Shown piece by piece: positions 39,378 to 49,329 of a stretch of DNA of 64,000 bases (its first letter is position 1; the number at the start of each line of letters is the position of its first letter). The notes under the pieces were generated by a model. The model was not told where the DNA came from. It worked only from the letters and a program-made list of their open reading frames with translations, and did no database searches. Made by a program: the position numbers and the translations under genes. This DNA is from Xanthomonas hortorum pv. cynarae (GTDB taxonomy: Bacteria > Pseudomonadota > Gammaproteobacteria > Xanthomonadales > Xanthomonadaceae). The stretch covers positions 62,001 to 126,000 of the forward strand of contig NZ_MDFM01000003.1 in NCBI RefSeq assembly GCF_002939985.1. The letters are read 5' to 3'.

Positions 39378-40733
39378 ATGCGCAACGAGCAACTCAAACC
39401 CACACTGGGCACCTGGCAACTGTGGGGGATCGCCGTGGGACTGGTGATTTCCGGCGAGTATTTCGGGTGGAGCTACGGGTGGGGCACCGCCGGCACCCTG
39501 GGATTTTTGGTGACCACCGTGCTGGTGGCGGTGATGTACACCTGCTTCATTTTCAGCTTCACCGAGCTGACCACGGCCATCCCGAACGCCGGTGGACCGT
39601 TCGCCTACAGCCTGCGCGCGTTCGGCACCTATGGCGGCATGCTGGCGAGCCTGGCCACGTTGATCGAATTCGTGTTCGCACCGCCGGCCATCGCGATGGC
39701 GATCGGCGCCTATCTCAACGTGCAGTTTCCGACCCTGGACCCACGTATCGCCGCAATCGGGGCGTATGTGATCTTCATGAGCTTGAACATCGTCGGCGTG
39801 GCGATCGCCGCCACCTTCGAGTTGGTGGTGACTCTGCTGGCGGTGATCGAACTGCTGGTGTTCATGGGCGTGGTGGCGCCGGGTTTCAGCGTCGCGCGTT
39901 TTGCCGCCAACGGTTGGGCCGGCAGCAACGATTTCGGCCCGGCGGCGATCTCCGGCATCTTCGCTGCGATTCCATTTGCGATCTGGTTCTTTCTGGCGAT
40001 CGAGGGCGCGGCGATGGCGGCCGAAGAAGCCAAGGATCCCAAGCGCACGATCCCGCGCGCCTACATCGCCGGCATCCTCACGCTGGTGGTGCTGGCGCTG
40101 GGAACGATGGTGTTTGCCGGCGGCGTCGGCGACTGGCGCCAGCTGTCCAACATCAACGACCCGTTGCCGCAGGCAATGAAAGCGGTGGTCGGCAATAGCT
40201 CGACCTGGCTGCACATGCTGGTGTGGATCGGCCTGTTTGGTCTGGTGGCCAGTTTCCACGGCATCATCCTGGGCTATTCGCGGCAATTCTTCGCATTGGC
40301 GCGTGCCGGCTTTTTGCCGCATGGGCTGGCCAAGCTGTCGCGCTTTCGCACGCCGCATCGCGCGATTCTGGCCGGTGGCGCGATCGGTATCGCGGCGATC
40401 TGCAGCGATGGCGTGGTCAAGATCCAGGGCATGTCGCTGACCGCGGCGATGATCACCATGTCGGTGTTCGGCGCGATCGTGATGTATGTGATGAGCATGC
40501 TCAGCCTGTTCAAACTGCGCCGCGCCGAGCCATTGCTTGAGCGCAGTTTTCGCGCACCGGGTTATCCGGTGGTGCCGGCGATTGCGCTGCTGCTGGCGCT
40601 GGTGTGCCTGGTGGCGATGGTGTGGTTCAACCCGATCGTGGCGCTGATCTTTGTGGGTCTGCTGCTGTTTGGTGCGGTGTGTTGCGTGCTGAGCTTGCGC
40701 GGCCAGCACACGCCTGCGAGCACTGTCAGATGA
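39378..40733 (+). CDS. eat: Ethanolamine permease (APC family)
   Basis: 451-residue, 12-helix amino-acid/polyamine/organocation permease. The start LGTWQLWGIAVGLVISGEYFGWSYGWGTAG is the hallmark of the ethanolamine permease subgroup. It overlaps eutB by a few bases, which supports ethanolamine as substrate. The ATG at 39378 is chosen because AGGAG lies nine bases before it; the ATG at 39369 is too close. The 238-bp leader after the M23 gene shows no recognisable operator. Confidence 0.92.
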   Translation: MRNEQLKPTLGTWQLWGIAVGLVISGEYFGWSYGWGTAGTLGFLVTTVLVAVMYTCFIFSFTELTTAIPNAGGPFAYSLRAFGTYGGMLASLATLIEFVFAPPAIAMAIGAYLNVQFPTLDPRIAAIGAYVIFMSLNIVGVAIAATFELVVTLLAVIELLVFMGVVAPGFSVARFAANGWAGSNDFGPAAISGIFAAIPFAIWFFLAIEGAAMAAEEAKDPKRTIPRAYIAGILTLVVLALGTMVFAGGVGDWRQLSNINDPLPQAMKAVVGNSSTWLHMLVWIGLFGLVASFHGIILGYSRQFFALARAGFLPHGLAKLSRFRTPHRAILAGGAIGIAAICSDGVVKIQGMSLTAAMITMSVFGAIVMYVMSMLSLFKLRRAEPLLERSFRAPGYPVVPAIALLLALVCLVAMVWFNPIVALIFVGLLLFGAVCCVLSLRGQHTPASTVR

Positions 40734-42139
40734 GTGGGTTCGCCTTCACCGCAGGCGGCGAGCGCTTCCAGTTTGCCGATCTCAAAACGTTGCTGGCCAA
40801 GGCCACGCCGGCACGCTCGGGCGATCAACTGGCCGGGCTCGCCGCCGACTCCGGTCTGCAACGCGTCGCTGCGCAGATGGCGCTGGCGGACCTGCCGCTG
40901 CGCCATTTTCTGGATGAAGCGGTGGTGCCGTACGAAGCGGATGAAGTCACCCGCTTGATCGTCGACCAACACGATGCAACGGCGTTCGCTGCGGTCGCGC
41001 ATCTCACCGTCGGCGGCTTTCGCGATTGGCTGTTGAGTGCGCAGGCCGACGAAGCTGCACTCACCGCACTGGCGCCCGGACTGACACCGGAGATGGTGGC
41101 GGCGGTGTCCAAGCTGATGCGGGTGCAGGATCTGATTCTGGTCGCGCAGAAAACGCGCGTGGTCACGCGCTTTCGCAACACGCTGGGATTACGCGGACGC
41201 TTGTCGACGCGCCTGCAACCCAACCACCCCACCGACGACGCCACCGGCATTGCCGCCAGCGTGCTCGACGGTTTGTTGTATGGCAACGGCGATGCGGTGA
41301 TCGGCATCAACCCGGCCAGCGACAGTCTGGCCGCCACCACCGCATTGTTGCGCATGCTCGATGCGGTGATCACCGGCTACCAGATTCCCACGCAGTCCTG
41401 CGTGCTGGCGCACATCACCACAACCATCGAGGCGATCGGCCGCGGCGTGCCGGTGGATCTGGTGTTCCAGTCCATCGCCGGCACCGAAGCTGCCAATACC
41501 AGCTTCGGCATCAATCTGGCCTTGCTGCAGGAAGGCTACGAGGCAGGTCTGTCGTTGCGCCGTGGCAACGTCGGCGACAACGTGATGTATTTCGAAACCG
41601 GCCAGGGCAGCGCGTTGTCGGCCAATGCGCATCATGGCGTGGATCAGCAGACCTGCGAGGTGCGCGCCTATGCAGTAGCGCGGCAGTTCAAGCCATTGCT
41701 GGTGAATACCGTGGTGGGCTTTATCGGCCCGGAGTATCTCTACGACGGCAAGCAGATCATCCGCGCCGGGCTGGAGGATCATTTCTGCGGCAAGTTGCTC
41801 GGCGTCCCGATGGGCTGCGACATCTGCTACACCAACCATGCCGAAGCCGATCAGGACGACATGGACGTGCTGCTGACCCTGCTCGGCACCGCCGGCATCA
41901 ATTTCATCATGGGCATCCCCGGCTCGGACGATGTGATGCTCAACTACCAGACCACCTCGTTCCACGATGCGCTGTATGCGCGCCAGGCACTGGGCCTGCG
42001 TGCTGCGCCCGAGTTCGAACAGTGGCTGGAACAGCAAGGCATTTTGCGCCTGCGCGATGGCCGCTTCGAACTCGGTAGCGAGGTGCCGGCACCGTTCCGG
42101 CGTGCGCTGGCGCAATTGAACAGCAGCGCGGCGCAATGA
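40730..42139 (+). CDS. eutB: Ethanolamine ammonia-lyase large subunit
   Basis: 469-residue TIM-barrel subunit of the adenosylcobalamin-dependent ethanolamine ammonia-lyase, which yields acetaldehyde and ammonia. Family segments include [44 protein letters not shown] and [19 protein letters not shown]. Overlaps with eat (ATGA) and eutC show tight coupling. No shell-protein genes are present, so the reaction runs in the open cytoplasm. Confidence 0.95.
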   Translation: MSGFAFTAGGERFQFADLKTLLAKATPARSGDQLAGLAADSGLQRVAAQMALADLPLRHFLDEAVVPYEADEVTRLIVDQHDATAFAAVAHLTVGGFRDWLLSAQADEAALTALAPGLTPEMVAAVSKLMRVQDLILVAQKTRVVTRFRNTLGLRGRLSTRLQPNHPTDDATGIAASVLDGLLYGNGDAVIGINPASDSLAATTALLRMLDAVITGYQIPTQSCVLAHITTTIEAIGRGVPVDLVFQSIAGTEAANTSFGINLALLQEGYEAGLSLRRGNVGDNVMYFETGQGSALSANAHHGVDQQTCEVRAYAVARQFKPLLVNTVVGFIGPEYLYDGKQIIRAGLEDHFCGKLLGVPMGCDICYTNHAEADQDDMDVLLTLLGTAGINFIMGIPGSDDVMLNYQTTSFHDALYARQALGLRAAPEFEQWLEQQGILRLRDGRFELGSEVPAPFRRALAQLNSSAAQ

Positions 42140-42981
42140 GCAGCCCCACGACGCCACCGCGCGATGCCTGGGCACAGCTGCGTCACCTCACGCCGGCACG
42201 GATCGCGTTGGGGCGCGTCGGCACCAGCCTGCCGACAGCTGCACATCTGGATTTCCAGCTAGCGCATGCGCAAGCACGCGATGCGGTGCATCTGGCGTTC
42301 GATCCAGCGCCGCTGCAGGCCGAACTCGAACAGCGCGGGCGTATCAGCATGCTGCTGCACAGCGCGGCGGCGGATCGGCATGTATATCTGCAACGCCCGG
42401 ATCTGGGCCGGCGCCTGGCCGCCGACGCCGCCACGCAACTGCGTGGTCTGACTGCCGTGCATGGCGGTGGACATGATGTGGCGGTCGTGGTCGCCGATGG
42501 GCTCTCGGCGCTGGCCGTACACCGCAATGCCCCGCAGATGCTGGAGCATATCGATCGCTTGGCCGCACACGAGGGCTGGTCGTTGGCACCGGTGGTGCTG
42601 ATTGCGCAAGGGCGTGTGGCCATCGGCGACGAGGTCGGCGAATTGCTCAAGGCCCGTGCGGTGATCGTGCTGATCGGCGAGCGGCCGGGACTGAGTTCGC
42701 CCGACAGCCTGGGCCTGTATCTGACTTACACCCCACGGCTCGGCCTGACCGACGCCGCGCGCAATTGCATCTCCAACATCCGCGCCGAAGGGCTGAGTTA
42801 CGCCGAAGCCACGCACAAACTTGCGTACCTGTTACGCGAGGCATTTCGACGCAAGCTATCCGGCGTGCAACTCAAGGACGAAGCAGAGCAACCGGCACTA
42901 CCCTCGGCTGGCCCGCCAGATGCCGCGCCACGTACGTTTTTGCTACTGGATGATCTGCCGCCAGACGTTGTGGGCAGCTGA
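42136..42981 (+). CDS. eutC: Ethanolamine ammonia-lyase small subunit
   Basis: 281-residue small subunit that completes the cobalamin site of EutBC. It has the usual start [25 protein letters not shown], the central [13 protein letters not shown] and the tail [38 protein letters not shown]. It overlaps eutB by 4 bp and ends the eat-eutB-eutC operon. No reactivase genes (eutA-like) follow. Confidence 0.94.
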   Translation: MSSPTTPPRDAWAQLRHLTPARIALGRVGTSLPTAAHLDFQLAHAQARDAVHLAFDPAPLQAELEQRGRISMLLHSAAADRHVYLQRPDLGRRLAADAATQLRGLTAVHGGGHDVAVVVADGLSALAVHRNAPQMLEHIDRLAAHEGWSLAPVVLIAQGRVAIGDEVGELLKARAVIVLIGERPGLSSPDSLGLYLTYTPRLGLTDAARNCISNIRAEGLSYAEATHKLAYLLREAFRRKLSGVQLKDEAEQPALPSAGPPDAAPRTFLLLDDLPPDVVGS

Positions 42982-43067
42982 GCCAGAGACCCGTGATGTG
43001 ACGGCTCGCCTGCATCGATCTATTCGCTTGAGTGCTTCCGAACGCAGCCGGCGAGACATGTCTGTGC

Positions 43068-43852
43068 TCAGTCTTCGCGCGCAGCAGGATCTTCGCGCAT
43101 GGCACGTTCGCTGACCACACCGTTTTCATAGACCTCCAAGACTTTGGAAAGTCCGTCGCCGTTGGTCTCGAAGTCAAAACGCAGATCGCGCTCCATGGCA
43201 AAGAAACGCATGGTGGATTGCGGATAGAGCGTGGCGATGAAACTGCCGTCGGTAAGCGTCAGATGATCGCCGGCGACCGCGATCTGAATGATTCCGATGC
43301 GAGGCGAGCGATAGCGGCCTGCGTAGCGCTGCAGCACCGCGACCGGAGTGTTGTCGTTCTTGGTGGCGGCGTGTACGGCACGGGGCCATGCGCATAACTG
43401 AGCACGCGATGCATGCGCCAACGTCCATCGGCAAATTTCCAGACCGTGGTGAAGTCGGCTTGACCATCCAATCGCTCCGCTTTGTTACGTTCCTGCACAT
43501 AAAAGCGGTGACGGCCCGACAACATTGCGTAACCGCCCTTGAGCGGATGGAACGCGATGCTGTTGTTGAGCGCCTCACGTCGAAGACGCAAGGTTTCGTC
43601 GGCGCAGGGTCCGTGACGCAGAGAGTCGACAACAGCCTCGCGCGAGGTCGTGAGCCCGGTCTTGTCGTGATAGAACTCCACGTCCGCAGTGAGCAAACCC
43701 GCAATGGCTTGCATATCGCAGGCGTTGTAGGCCTTCCAAAACGCCGCGTCGGCAGATCGAACCTGGGCTTCGTCCTGTTGAGCCGTTGCACCGCAAGCCT
43801 CGAACGCAACAAGGATCGATAGAGCCAGTGCGAGCTTGCCAATTCCCATCAT
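43068..43852 (-). pseudogene. DUF4440/SnoaL-like exported protein, frameshifted
   Basis: Two overlapping minus-strand frames together make one protein. The first part (from the ATG at 43852) has a signal peptide (MMGIGKLALALSILVAFEACG), then a SnoaL-like domain (DAAFWKAYNACDMQAIAGLLTADVEFYHD and TTVWKFADGRWRMHRVLSYAHGPVPYT). The second continues in another phase with ATKNDNTPVAVLQRYAGRYRSP and a DUF3471-like end. The switch lies at about 43366-43372, where loss of one base in a Pro/Thr codon run explains the break. Either an inactivated gene or a sequencing error. Function of the intact family unknown. Confidence 0.7.
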
Positions 43853-44040
43853 CCAATTCCACTGTCCTGAGATTGGACAGTAAAACATCGGTCATCGGCC
43901 GGCACGACCCGAAAGTCACCATGCCGCATGGGACGCCCTTAGCTACAGATGGACAAGGCCACCGAAGCCACTGACACCCATCAAGGCACCACACCAGACC
44001 GCCGAACACCCGCGCATTACCCGGGCCGGGAGACGAACAC

Positions 44041-44331
44041 TTACTTAAGCGCGCCGTCCTGCGGGTTGCTGGCTGCATACCGACTGGTTCGCAACTCGTT
44101 GTCGTGCGGGTGGCGCAAAGCATCGCGCACCTCTTCAGGCAACTGATCGACATCCAGCATCACCTTACCGGAATGCACGTCGCGCACCACCGACACAGGC
44201 AGCACAAAATCGCCGCCGTTTTCGATATTGATGACGAGCTCGGCGCCTTCGTTGCGAATATCGCGTATTGCGCCTACGCCGACTTCACCATCACGCAGGA
44301 ATACCATCTGGCCAATTTCGATCCGTTGCAT
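44041..44331 (-). CDS. Small conserved hypothetical protein, beta-barrel-like
   Basis: 96 residues, starting MQRIEIGQMVFLRDGEVGVG and followed by short beta-strand-like segments (AELVINIENGGDFVLPVSVVRDVHSGKVMLD) with an acidic, His-containing tail. The layout resembles DUF2171/PRC-barrel-type proteins, but I cannot name it. The ATG at 44331 is chosen over the longer frame for its fit to that fold. Stands between the frameshifted DUF4440 gene and the stress protein. Confidence 0.6.
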   Translation of the reverse strand: MQRIEIGQMVFLRDGEVGVGAIRDIRNEGAELVINIENGGDFVLPVSVVRDVHSGKVMLDVDQLPEEVRDALRHPHDNELRTSRYAASNPQDGALK

Positions 44332-44517
44332 GTCGCATCTCCCTGGTGTGCGCGCATCGCGCCAGTTGATACCTGAAAACCACCTGGATGTGACTTTCAA
44401 GCAAAGCGCTCAAAAACACGACAGGGCCGCCAGGCGGACGCGGCCGGTGTGCATTGCGGCACGTAACAGCTGCCACATGCCGATCCTGATCACCATCCGC
44501 ATCCGCCAAACAAACCC

Positions 44518-45006
44518 TCAACGCAGCGGGACGTCCGCCACCTTGTCCTGATAGTCCTTCTTCGGGTCGACACCGAACAGCACCTTGATGCCGGCAAGCA
44601 GGCTGGAACCATTGAGCCAGATTTGTGCGTGGTCCGCGTCCAGGCGCAGCAATGCCAATTTCGGGTCATCCTTGCCGCCTTCGTACCACGCAGCAACGTG
44701 CGGGTTCCATAAGCGATCGATCACCGCAGGGTCAGTGTCCTCGTGCAAGGCGCCACTGATGCTGGCGAACAGATCATGCCCCTTGCTGCTGAAGGCGCCG
44801 ATGACGCGACGGCCCTGCCCCAGCATCGCGATCAGCGCATTGTCCTTGGAGGTAAAGAACCAGATCGGACCACCGCTGTCACCTTCGATCTGTGCGGTCA
44901 TCGGGCGCGCATGGCCGTCTTCGACGCCGTCCAGGCCCAGCATCACGGTGTGATCGGATTTCAAGGCTTTCCAGAATTTTTCCTGCAACTCTTTGGGATC
45001 TGCCAT
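44518..45006 (-). CDS. General stress protein, pyridoxamine 5'-phosphate oxidase-like flavin-binding fold
   Basis: 162-residue split-barrel protein. IEGDSGGPIWFFTSKDNALIAML and KGHDLFASISGALHEDTD are the flavin-binding barrel segments, and IDRLWNPHVAAWYEGGKDDPKLALLRLDADHAQIW is the signature of the bacterial general-stress (YdaG-like) group. A xanthomonad homologue has been shown to bind flavin, as I recall. The ATG at 45006 is chosen; the longer frame has no support. No operon partners. Confidence 0.87.
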   Translation of the reverse strand: MADPKELQEKFWKALKSDHTVMLGLDGVEDGHARPMTAQIEGDSGGPIWFFTSKDNALIAMLGQGRRVIGAFSSKGHDLFASISGALHEDTDPAVIDRLWNPHVAAWYEGGKDDPKLALLRLDADHAQIWLNGSSLLAGIKVLFGVDPKKDYQDKVADVPLR

Positions 45007-45439
45007 CTCGATGTCTCGCATGCGCGTGTCTACGCGGGTGACCAGTCTGGTAGTCTCTCTGCACACAGCATGTGACGATGCGCACCTTCGTCTACACATG
45101 GCGACAACGCGATTCGGCTTGGGCACCAACATCACCAACATTGTTACCGGCGCGCGCCTGGGAAGACGATGGGGAATGAACAACCTTCGCACACGCACCA
45201 TTGCATTCGCAACAAAACAAATCAAATGAGCGGCTCAGGGTTAGGATAGAACCCATGCTGCTGATGCAGCGCATTTGCGCTCGAGGAAAACAAGCAGTAG
45301 CGCTGATGGTAGCGGCGGGGGAAATCTGCCATAACCATGGGCATAGCTGCGATTTACTTGTAAAGTATTTATATATTCTAATTACATTAATCCGCTTGGG
45401 TGGCTCAACTCCAAGCAAAACATATAGGTTAAAATCATC
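45007..45439. other. Gene-free, partly AT-rich spacer
   Basis: No convincing gene or palindrome. The last 100 bp or so (about 45350-45430) are clearly richer in A and T than the genome and probably hold the promoter of the secreted S1-like protein, but I cannot place -35 and -10 boxes with proper spacing. No PIP box is present. Confidence 0.5.
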
Positions 45440-46465
45440 ATGGCATATTTGCCGAAAAACACATCACTGCGCGCTTCCTGCGCGATTCTCACCATCCTAG
45501 CGATTACCGACGTGTCTGCAAGCACCAAGTCGGTCAACCTCTCCGCCGGCGCCATCCTGCAGCACGTTGTTCCGACTGCTCAGCGAGATGCGAGTACTTC
45601 CCACTGGACGCTCGCACGGATGCAAGCTGCTGTTTCCGCATCGTTCGTGGATGCCAACCCGGTCGACGGCGACCCGCCAGAGTTGCAGAATTCGGCATTG
45701 GCCAGCGGTGAAAACCGGAGCGCAGGGTTGAAGGTGGTGACAGGATCGGTGCCGACGCCGAAGACGGATCCATCAGTGCCGGTTCCAGGATTCTCCCCAG
45801 CAGCTCATCTCGGCGTTGTCTTCTTTCGGGCGAACGGCGTGGACCAGCGCTGCACTGGCAACGCGGTCGTCTCCGATTCCGGAAACGTCGTAGCCACCTC
45901 CGGGCGATGCGTCTCTGCCCTACCAGGTAAGTTTGTGTCGGACTTGGTGTTCGTGCCCGCCTACAACGGCACCGCCCCCTACGGTGTGTGGCCTGCGACG
46001 ACCATCACGGCCGATAATCGCTGGGTCGCAGAGCGAGCCGTCGACTACGATACGGCGTTCTTCCAGGTGCAAGCCCCCACGACAATGAAGCCCTCCGGCG
46101 CCACCTTGTCGAATACTGTCGGAGCATCTGGTGTTCGCTTCGTCGGTCAGGAAGACGACAACGAATATCGGGAAACAGGCTACAACACCGACCCTGGTGC
46201 CAATGCGAACACGCCTGTCAGCGTGACCAGCACAGCAGAGCCGAACCCATGGATGAACAAGGACTATGCCATCGAGGGCCTGGAGTGGGACGCACGCTCC
46301 GGCGTCAGCGGCTCACCTTTGGTTTCGACGGAGGAGGATCCCGTGCAGGACGTCGAAGTCGGCATGATCTCATTTGCCTATAAGCAGTTCACCCACACCT
46401 CGTTCGGTCCTCAGTGGACGTCAGCAATCCGTAACCTGTATCAGACGGCAGCAGCCATCAACTAG
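45440..46465 (+). CDS. Secreted trypsin-like (S1) protein with the catalytic histidine replaced by Arg
   Basis: 341 residues with a signal peptide (cleavage near DVSAS, about residue 26), a propeptide-like region to about 115 and a chymotrypsin-fold domain after it. The serine nucleophile is S290 (SGVSGSPL) and the aspartate D204 (VDYDTAFF). The expected histidine in the motif TAGHC is R156 (VVATSGRCV), with the neighbouring C157 likely bonded to C138. It may therefore be inactive or act as a binder. The domain resembles glutamyl-endopeptidase-like secreted proteases. Together with the two pectinases downstream it looks like a type II secretion cargo set. Confidence 0.82.
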   Translation: MAYLPKNTSLRASCAILTILAITDVSASTKSVNLSAGAILQHVVPTAQRDASTSHWTLARMQAAVSASFVDANPVDGDPPELQNSALASGENRSAGLKVVTGSVPTPKTDPSVPVPGFSPAAHLGVVFFRANGVDQRCTGNAVVSDSGNVVATSGRCVSALPGKFVSDLVFVPAYNGTAPYGVWPATTITADNRWVAERAVDYDTAFFQVQAPTTMKPSGATLSNTVGASGVRFVGQEDDNEYRETGYNTDPGANANTPVSVTSTAEPNPWMNKDYAIEGLEWDARSGVSGSPLVSTEEDPVQDVEVGMISFAYKQFTHTSFGPQWTSAIRNLYQTAAAIN

Positions 46466-46529
46466 GCATGCAAATCGCTGTAACGTAATTTCTTACTTGA
46501 TAGATAACCGTTCGTTATTTCTGGAATAC

Positions 46530-46564
46530 CTGCACGCTGTTCGAGTTAATCGAACAGCGTGCAG
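46530..46564. terminator. Perfect 15-bp hairpin after the S1-like gene
   Basis: CTGCACGCTGTTCGA pairs perfectly with TCGAACAGCGTGCAG around GTTAA, 64 bp after the stop. No T run follows, so it may be a weak terminator, a 3' stabiliser, or an operator in front of the pectate lyase gene. Confidence 0.5.
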
Positions 46565-46643
46565 TCTGTAGCCAAACTTGGCTATGTAGTCATGAGGAAT
46601 AGCAACACACATCAACGCTTCGCTTTCCAGTAAAGGTCCGTAT

Positions 46644-47777
46644 TTGCATTTCTCTATTATCTCGCTGTTTCTTGCTTTTTTTATCGCACAGGTTGGTATC
46701 GCCAAGGCTGGAACCGGTGGATTTTCTTCAGCGTCTGTATCTGGCGAGACTGCGATTACAGTGACAACGCTTGCAGAGCTGCAAGCGGCATTCAATGCCA
46801 AAAACCATCATATCATCATCCGTGGAAAGATCTACGGCGGCCCAAAATTGACCACCCTGAATTTCTCCAGCACAGCTTGGAACAACATAACAATCGAGGG
46901 TGCTGCAGGCGGTGGCGCGGCTTTGCAGAATATCCAATTGAAATTTAGCGGCGAGAAGCTGCCCGCCGGGACAAACATTCAAAACGTGGTTATCAGAAAC
47001 ATCTCATTCTCTGGCAATGTCGGCGACTTGCAAGCCTTGCCTGACCAAGTCGAAGGAACTTCCAACAACATTGGCATCAACTACGTGGGCGTATCATTGC
47101 GGCGTATATCCAATGCTTGGATCGACCACTGCGATTTCTACGACATGAGCGATGATCTTTTATCAGTCGGCAGGTCATCTGATTACATCACGCTGTCGTA
47201 CAATCACTTCTACTTCAGCAACAGCTGGGTCAACATGAATCCGGATCCGGTATGGAACTGGGTCGATAAAAATTATCATGACCTCGCAAATGAGCGCTTG
47301 GCAATCCTTGTTGGTCACAACAGGAATGACTCATATGTATATGGTGGCAATAAGCTGCACGTGACGATGCACCACAACTGGTTTGGCCCCAATCTTGCCG
47401 GGCGCCCCCTACTCCGCGGTTGGGTCCATGCCTACAATAACTACTTTGACAATAGCACCTTGCCCAATGGTATGCGCACCGCTGCCGATGGTCGCCGCTA
47501 TGAAAAGCAGCAGTACAACGCTTTGCAGGTAGGTAGCGGCAGCATTGTTTTTTCCGAATCAAACTATTTTTACAAAACCAATAATAGCAACCAGATTCGA
47601 CTGGAATCAAGCGGGGACATGTACAATTTCTACGAGAAAAAAAACGTGTATGACGCAGCAACCGGCAATTCGGCGATCGGCTCAACCTTCAATAATGCGC
47701 CGGTGAAATACAGCTACAAGTCTGATGATGCGGCAAGAGTCCCCAGCATCGTTCTATCCACCGCGGGGCCGCACTAA
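46644..47777 (+). CDS. Pectate lyase (polysaccharide lyase family 1)
   Basis: 377-residue secreted parallel beta-helix enzyme that cleaves polygalacturonate by beta-elimination with calcium. The signal peptide ends near GIAKA (residue 22). The family motifs WIDHCDF (about 159-165) and RPLLRG (R254 and R258, the latter a likely catalytic base) are intact, with an acidic calcium site in DMSDDLL. The start is TTG at 46644; no ATG gives a proper signal peptide. GC content is visibly below that of the core genes, suggesting acquisition. No PIP box was found upstream. Confidence 0.92.
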   Translation: MHFSIISLFLAFFIAQVGIAKAGTGGFSSASVSGETAITVTTLAELQAAFNAKNHHIIIRGKIYGGPKLTTLNFSSTAWNNITIEGAAGGGAALQNIQLKFSGEKLPAGTNIQNVVIRNISFSGNVGDLQALPDQVEGTSNNIGINYVGVSLRRISNAWIDHCDFYDMSDDLLSVGRSSDYITLSYNHFYFSNSWVNMNPDPVWNWVDKNYHDLANERLAILVGHNRNDSYVYGGNKLHVTMHHNWFGPNLAGRPLLRGWVHAYNNYFDNSTLPNGMRTAADGRRYEKQQYNALQVGSGSIVFSESNYFYKTNNSNQIRLESSGDMYNFYEKKNVYDAATGNSAIGSTFNNAPVKYSYKSDDAARVPSIVLSTAGPH

Positions 47778-47982
47778 ACACGATTTCTCCAGCATTCACT
47801 GCGTAACAGAAAGAGGGGCCGCAGGAATCTTTGAAAAAATTCTATATTGACAACTAGTTAGCTCACTACGGCTGTCTTTGTACGAATCCCTGCCGCCTCT
47901 CATCAATATCCGTTTTGTCCCCGGCTCTGTCACGCCCGACAATCAGACCCATGTCGAGCGTGCCAGGGACTAAGAGCGACTA

Positions 47983-48839
47983 GAGCGTGTTATGCACTTT
48001 GCCCTTGTCACGTTAACGTATACGGATGAAGCCTCGTAAGCCTTATCCCACCGATATTTCCGACGAAGAATGGGCTTTTGCGGCTCCCTATTTGACGCTG
48101 ATGAATGTGCAGGCACCGCAGCGCAAGTATGAGCTACGCGCGATGTTCAATGCACTGCGCTGGATCGCACGCGCCGGCGCACCGTGGCGATTGCTTCCCA
48201 ACGATTTTCCACCTTGGGAGGCGGTGTATCAGCAAACGCAGCGTTGGCTGCAAGCTGGCTGCTTTGAAGCCATGGTCGGCGATCTGCGCTCACTCTTGCG
48301 TGTGGCACAGGGGAAGAAAGGCCAGCCAAGCGCGGTCATCTTCGATGGCCGAACGCTGCAGTCCACCTGTGAAAGTGGGCCGCGTGCTGGATACGATGGC
48401 TATAAACGCAAGAAGGGCAGCAAGGTGCATATGGCGGTCGATACGCTAGGACATCTGCTCGCCGTCTAGGTCACGCCGGCCAATGAGCAGGAACGCGCGC
48501 AGGTGCGCTCGTTGGCTCAAGAAGTGCAACACGTGACCGGTGAAACGGTCAAGATTGCGTTTGTGGATCAGGGCCATACCGGCGAAGAACCGGCACAGGC
48601 GGCCAAGGAAGAAGGCATTGAGTTGCACGTCATCAAGCTGCAAGAAGCTAAGAAAGGCTTCGTTTTGCTTCCACGCCGATGGGTCGTCGAGCGCAGTTTC
48701 GGGTGGGTCAATCGTTTCAGACGGCTGGCACGGGACTACGAGCGACTGCCAGAAACATTGGCCGGTTTGCACTTCGTCGTCTTCACGATCCTGATGCTTG
48801 GAAATGCAGCCCCCCTCTTTCAAAGTTCATAACACGCTC
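47983..48839 (+). mobile_element. IS5-family insertion sequence (IS427-like), 857 bp
   Basis: Terminal inverted repeats GAGCGTGTTATGCACTTTG (left) and CAAAGTTCATAACACGCTC (right) match at 18 of 19 positions. The dinucleotide TA flanks both ends (47981-47982 and 48840-48841), as expected of the IS427 subgroup. The insertion splits a family C repeat: joining the flanks restores a segment like those at 49330-49355 and 51870-51898. The transposase is interrupted by a stop codon, so the copy is probably not autonomous. Confidence 0.92.
48026..48832 (+). pseudogene. IS5-family transposase interrupted by an in-frame TAG
   Basis: The frame reads MKPRKPYPTDISDEEWAF (DUF4096-type N-terminus) through a DDE domain (FDGRTLQSTCESGPRAGYDGYKRKKGSKVH) to HLLAV, then TAG at 48467-48469. 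It continues in the same frame with TPANEQERAQVRSLAQEVQ, the region AFVDQGHTGEEPAQ and WVVERSFGWVNRFRRLARDYERL. Nothing but the single stop separates the halves, so it is a nonsense mutation rather than a frameshift. Confidence 0.9.
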
Positions 48840-48867
48840 TAACAAAACTACTTCACGCCAGTCCACT

Positions 48868-49030
48868 GCAGGCCGGCTGATCTGCTGCCTGGCTGCAGGG
48901 CCCTTGCCCACCCACCATTGCGGGACACGCTGCAAGTACGTCCTTGTAAGCTCTTAGGCGGCATCCATGCCGCGTAAGGTCCCGCGATGGTGGGCGGGCA
49001 AGGACCAGTCGCGATGGTCGGTGTGCATGT
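48868..49030 (-). repeat. Dispersed palindromic repeat, family B (copy 3, inverted)
   Basis: Reverse-complement copy of the 6661-6815 element: TTGCCCACCCACCATTGCGGG and CCGCGATGGTGGGCGGGCAA form the outer stem. The inner palindrome is imperfect here (CTTAGGCGGCATCCATGCCG). It lies right after the IS and before an inverted family A element. Confidence 0.82.
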
Positions 49031-49055
49031 TTTCAAGCAACCAGCAAACTGTCTG

Positions 49056-49170
49056 GTGCGGTGTCCTCACCGATTGCGGGACCGTGTGGCGGCATGGATG
49101 CCGCCACCGAGCCTCCACGGACGGATTCACGGCGTGTCCCGCGAGCGGTGAGGGCACCGCGCATTCGACC
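49056..49170 (-). repeat. Dispersed palindromic repeat, family A (copy 3, inverted)
   Basis: Reverse-complement copy of the 6430-6551 element, with GTGGCGGCATGGATGCCGCC as its clearest palindrome and TGTCCTCACCGATTGCGGG at its left end. With the family B copy beside it, it forms the left flank of the polygalacturonase gene. Confidence 0.82.
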
Positions 49171-49329
49171 CATTCAGCGTTTGATTTTGACTTTTGACTG
49201 CATCCACCAAGATGCGGCCGACAAAACCACTGCACCCACTGTCAGGCGCTCGCTCGCTAGGTGGTGCGGACGGCGCGCTCAGAACCGCAGTGTACGAGGG
49301 TACATGCCGATTCCCAGCACCGGCCGCGC

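Noticed and set aside
46500-46643. TTCG motifs before the pectate lyase gene as a PIP box
   Set aside because: The TTCGT and TTCGA copies are 24 nt apart and TTCGA breaks the consensus; no valid N15 pair was found.
48860-49170. CRISPR-like array from repeated blocks near the IS
   Set aside because: The repeats are two different palindromes in single copies, with no regular repeat-spacer periodicity and no cas genes.
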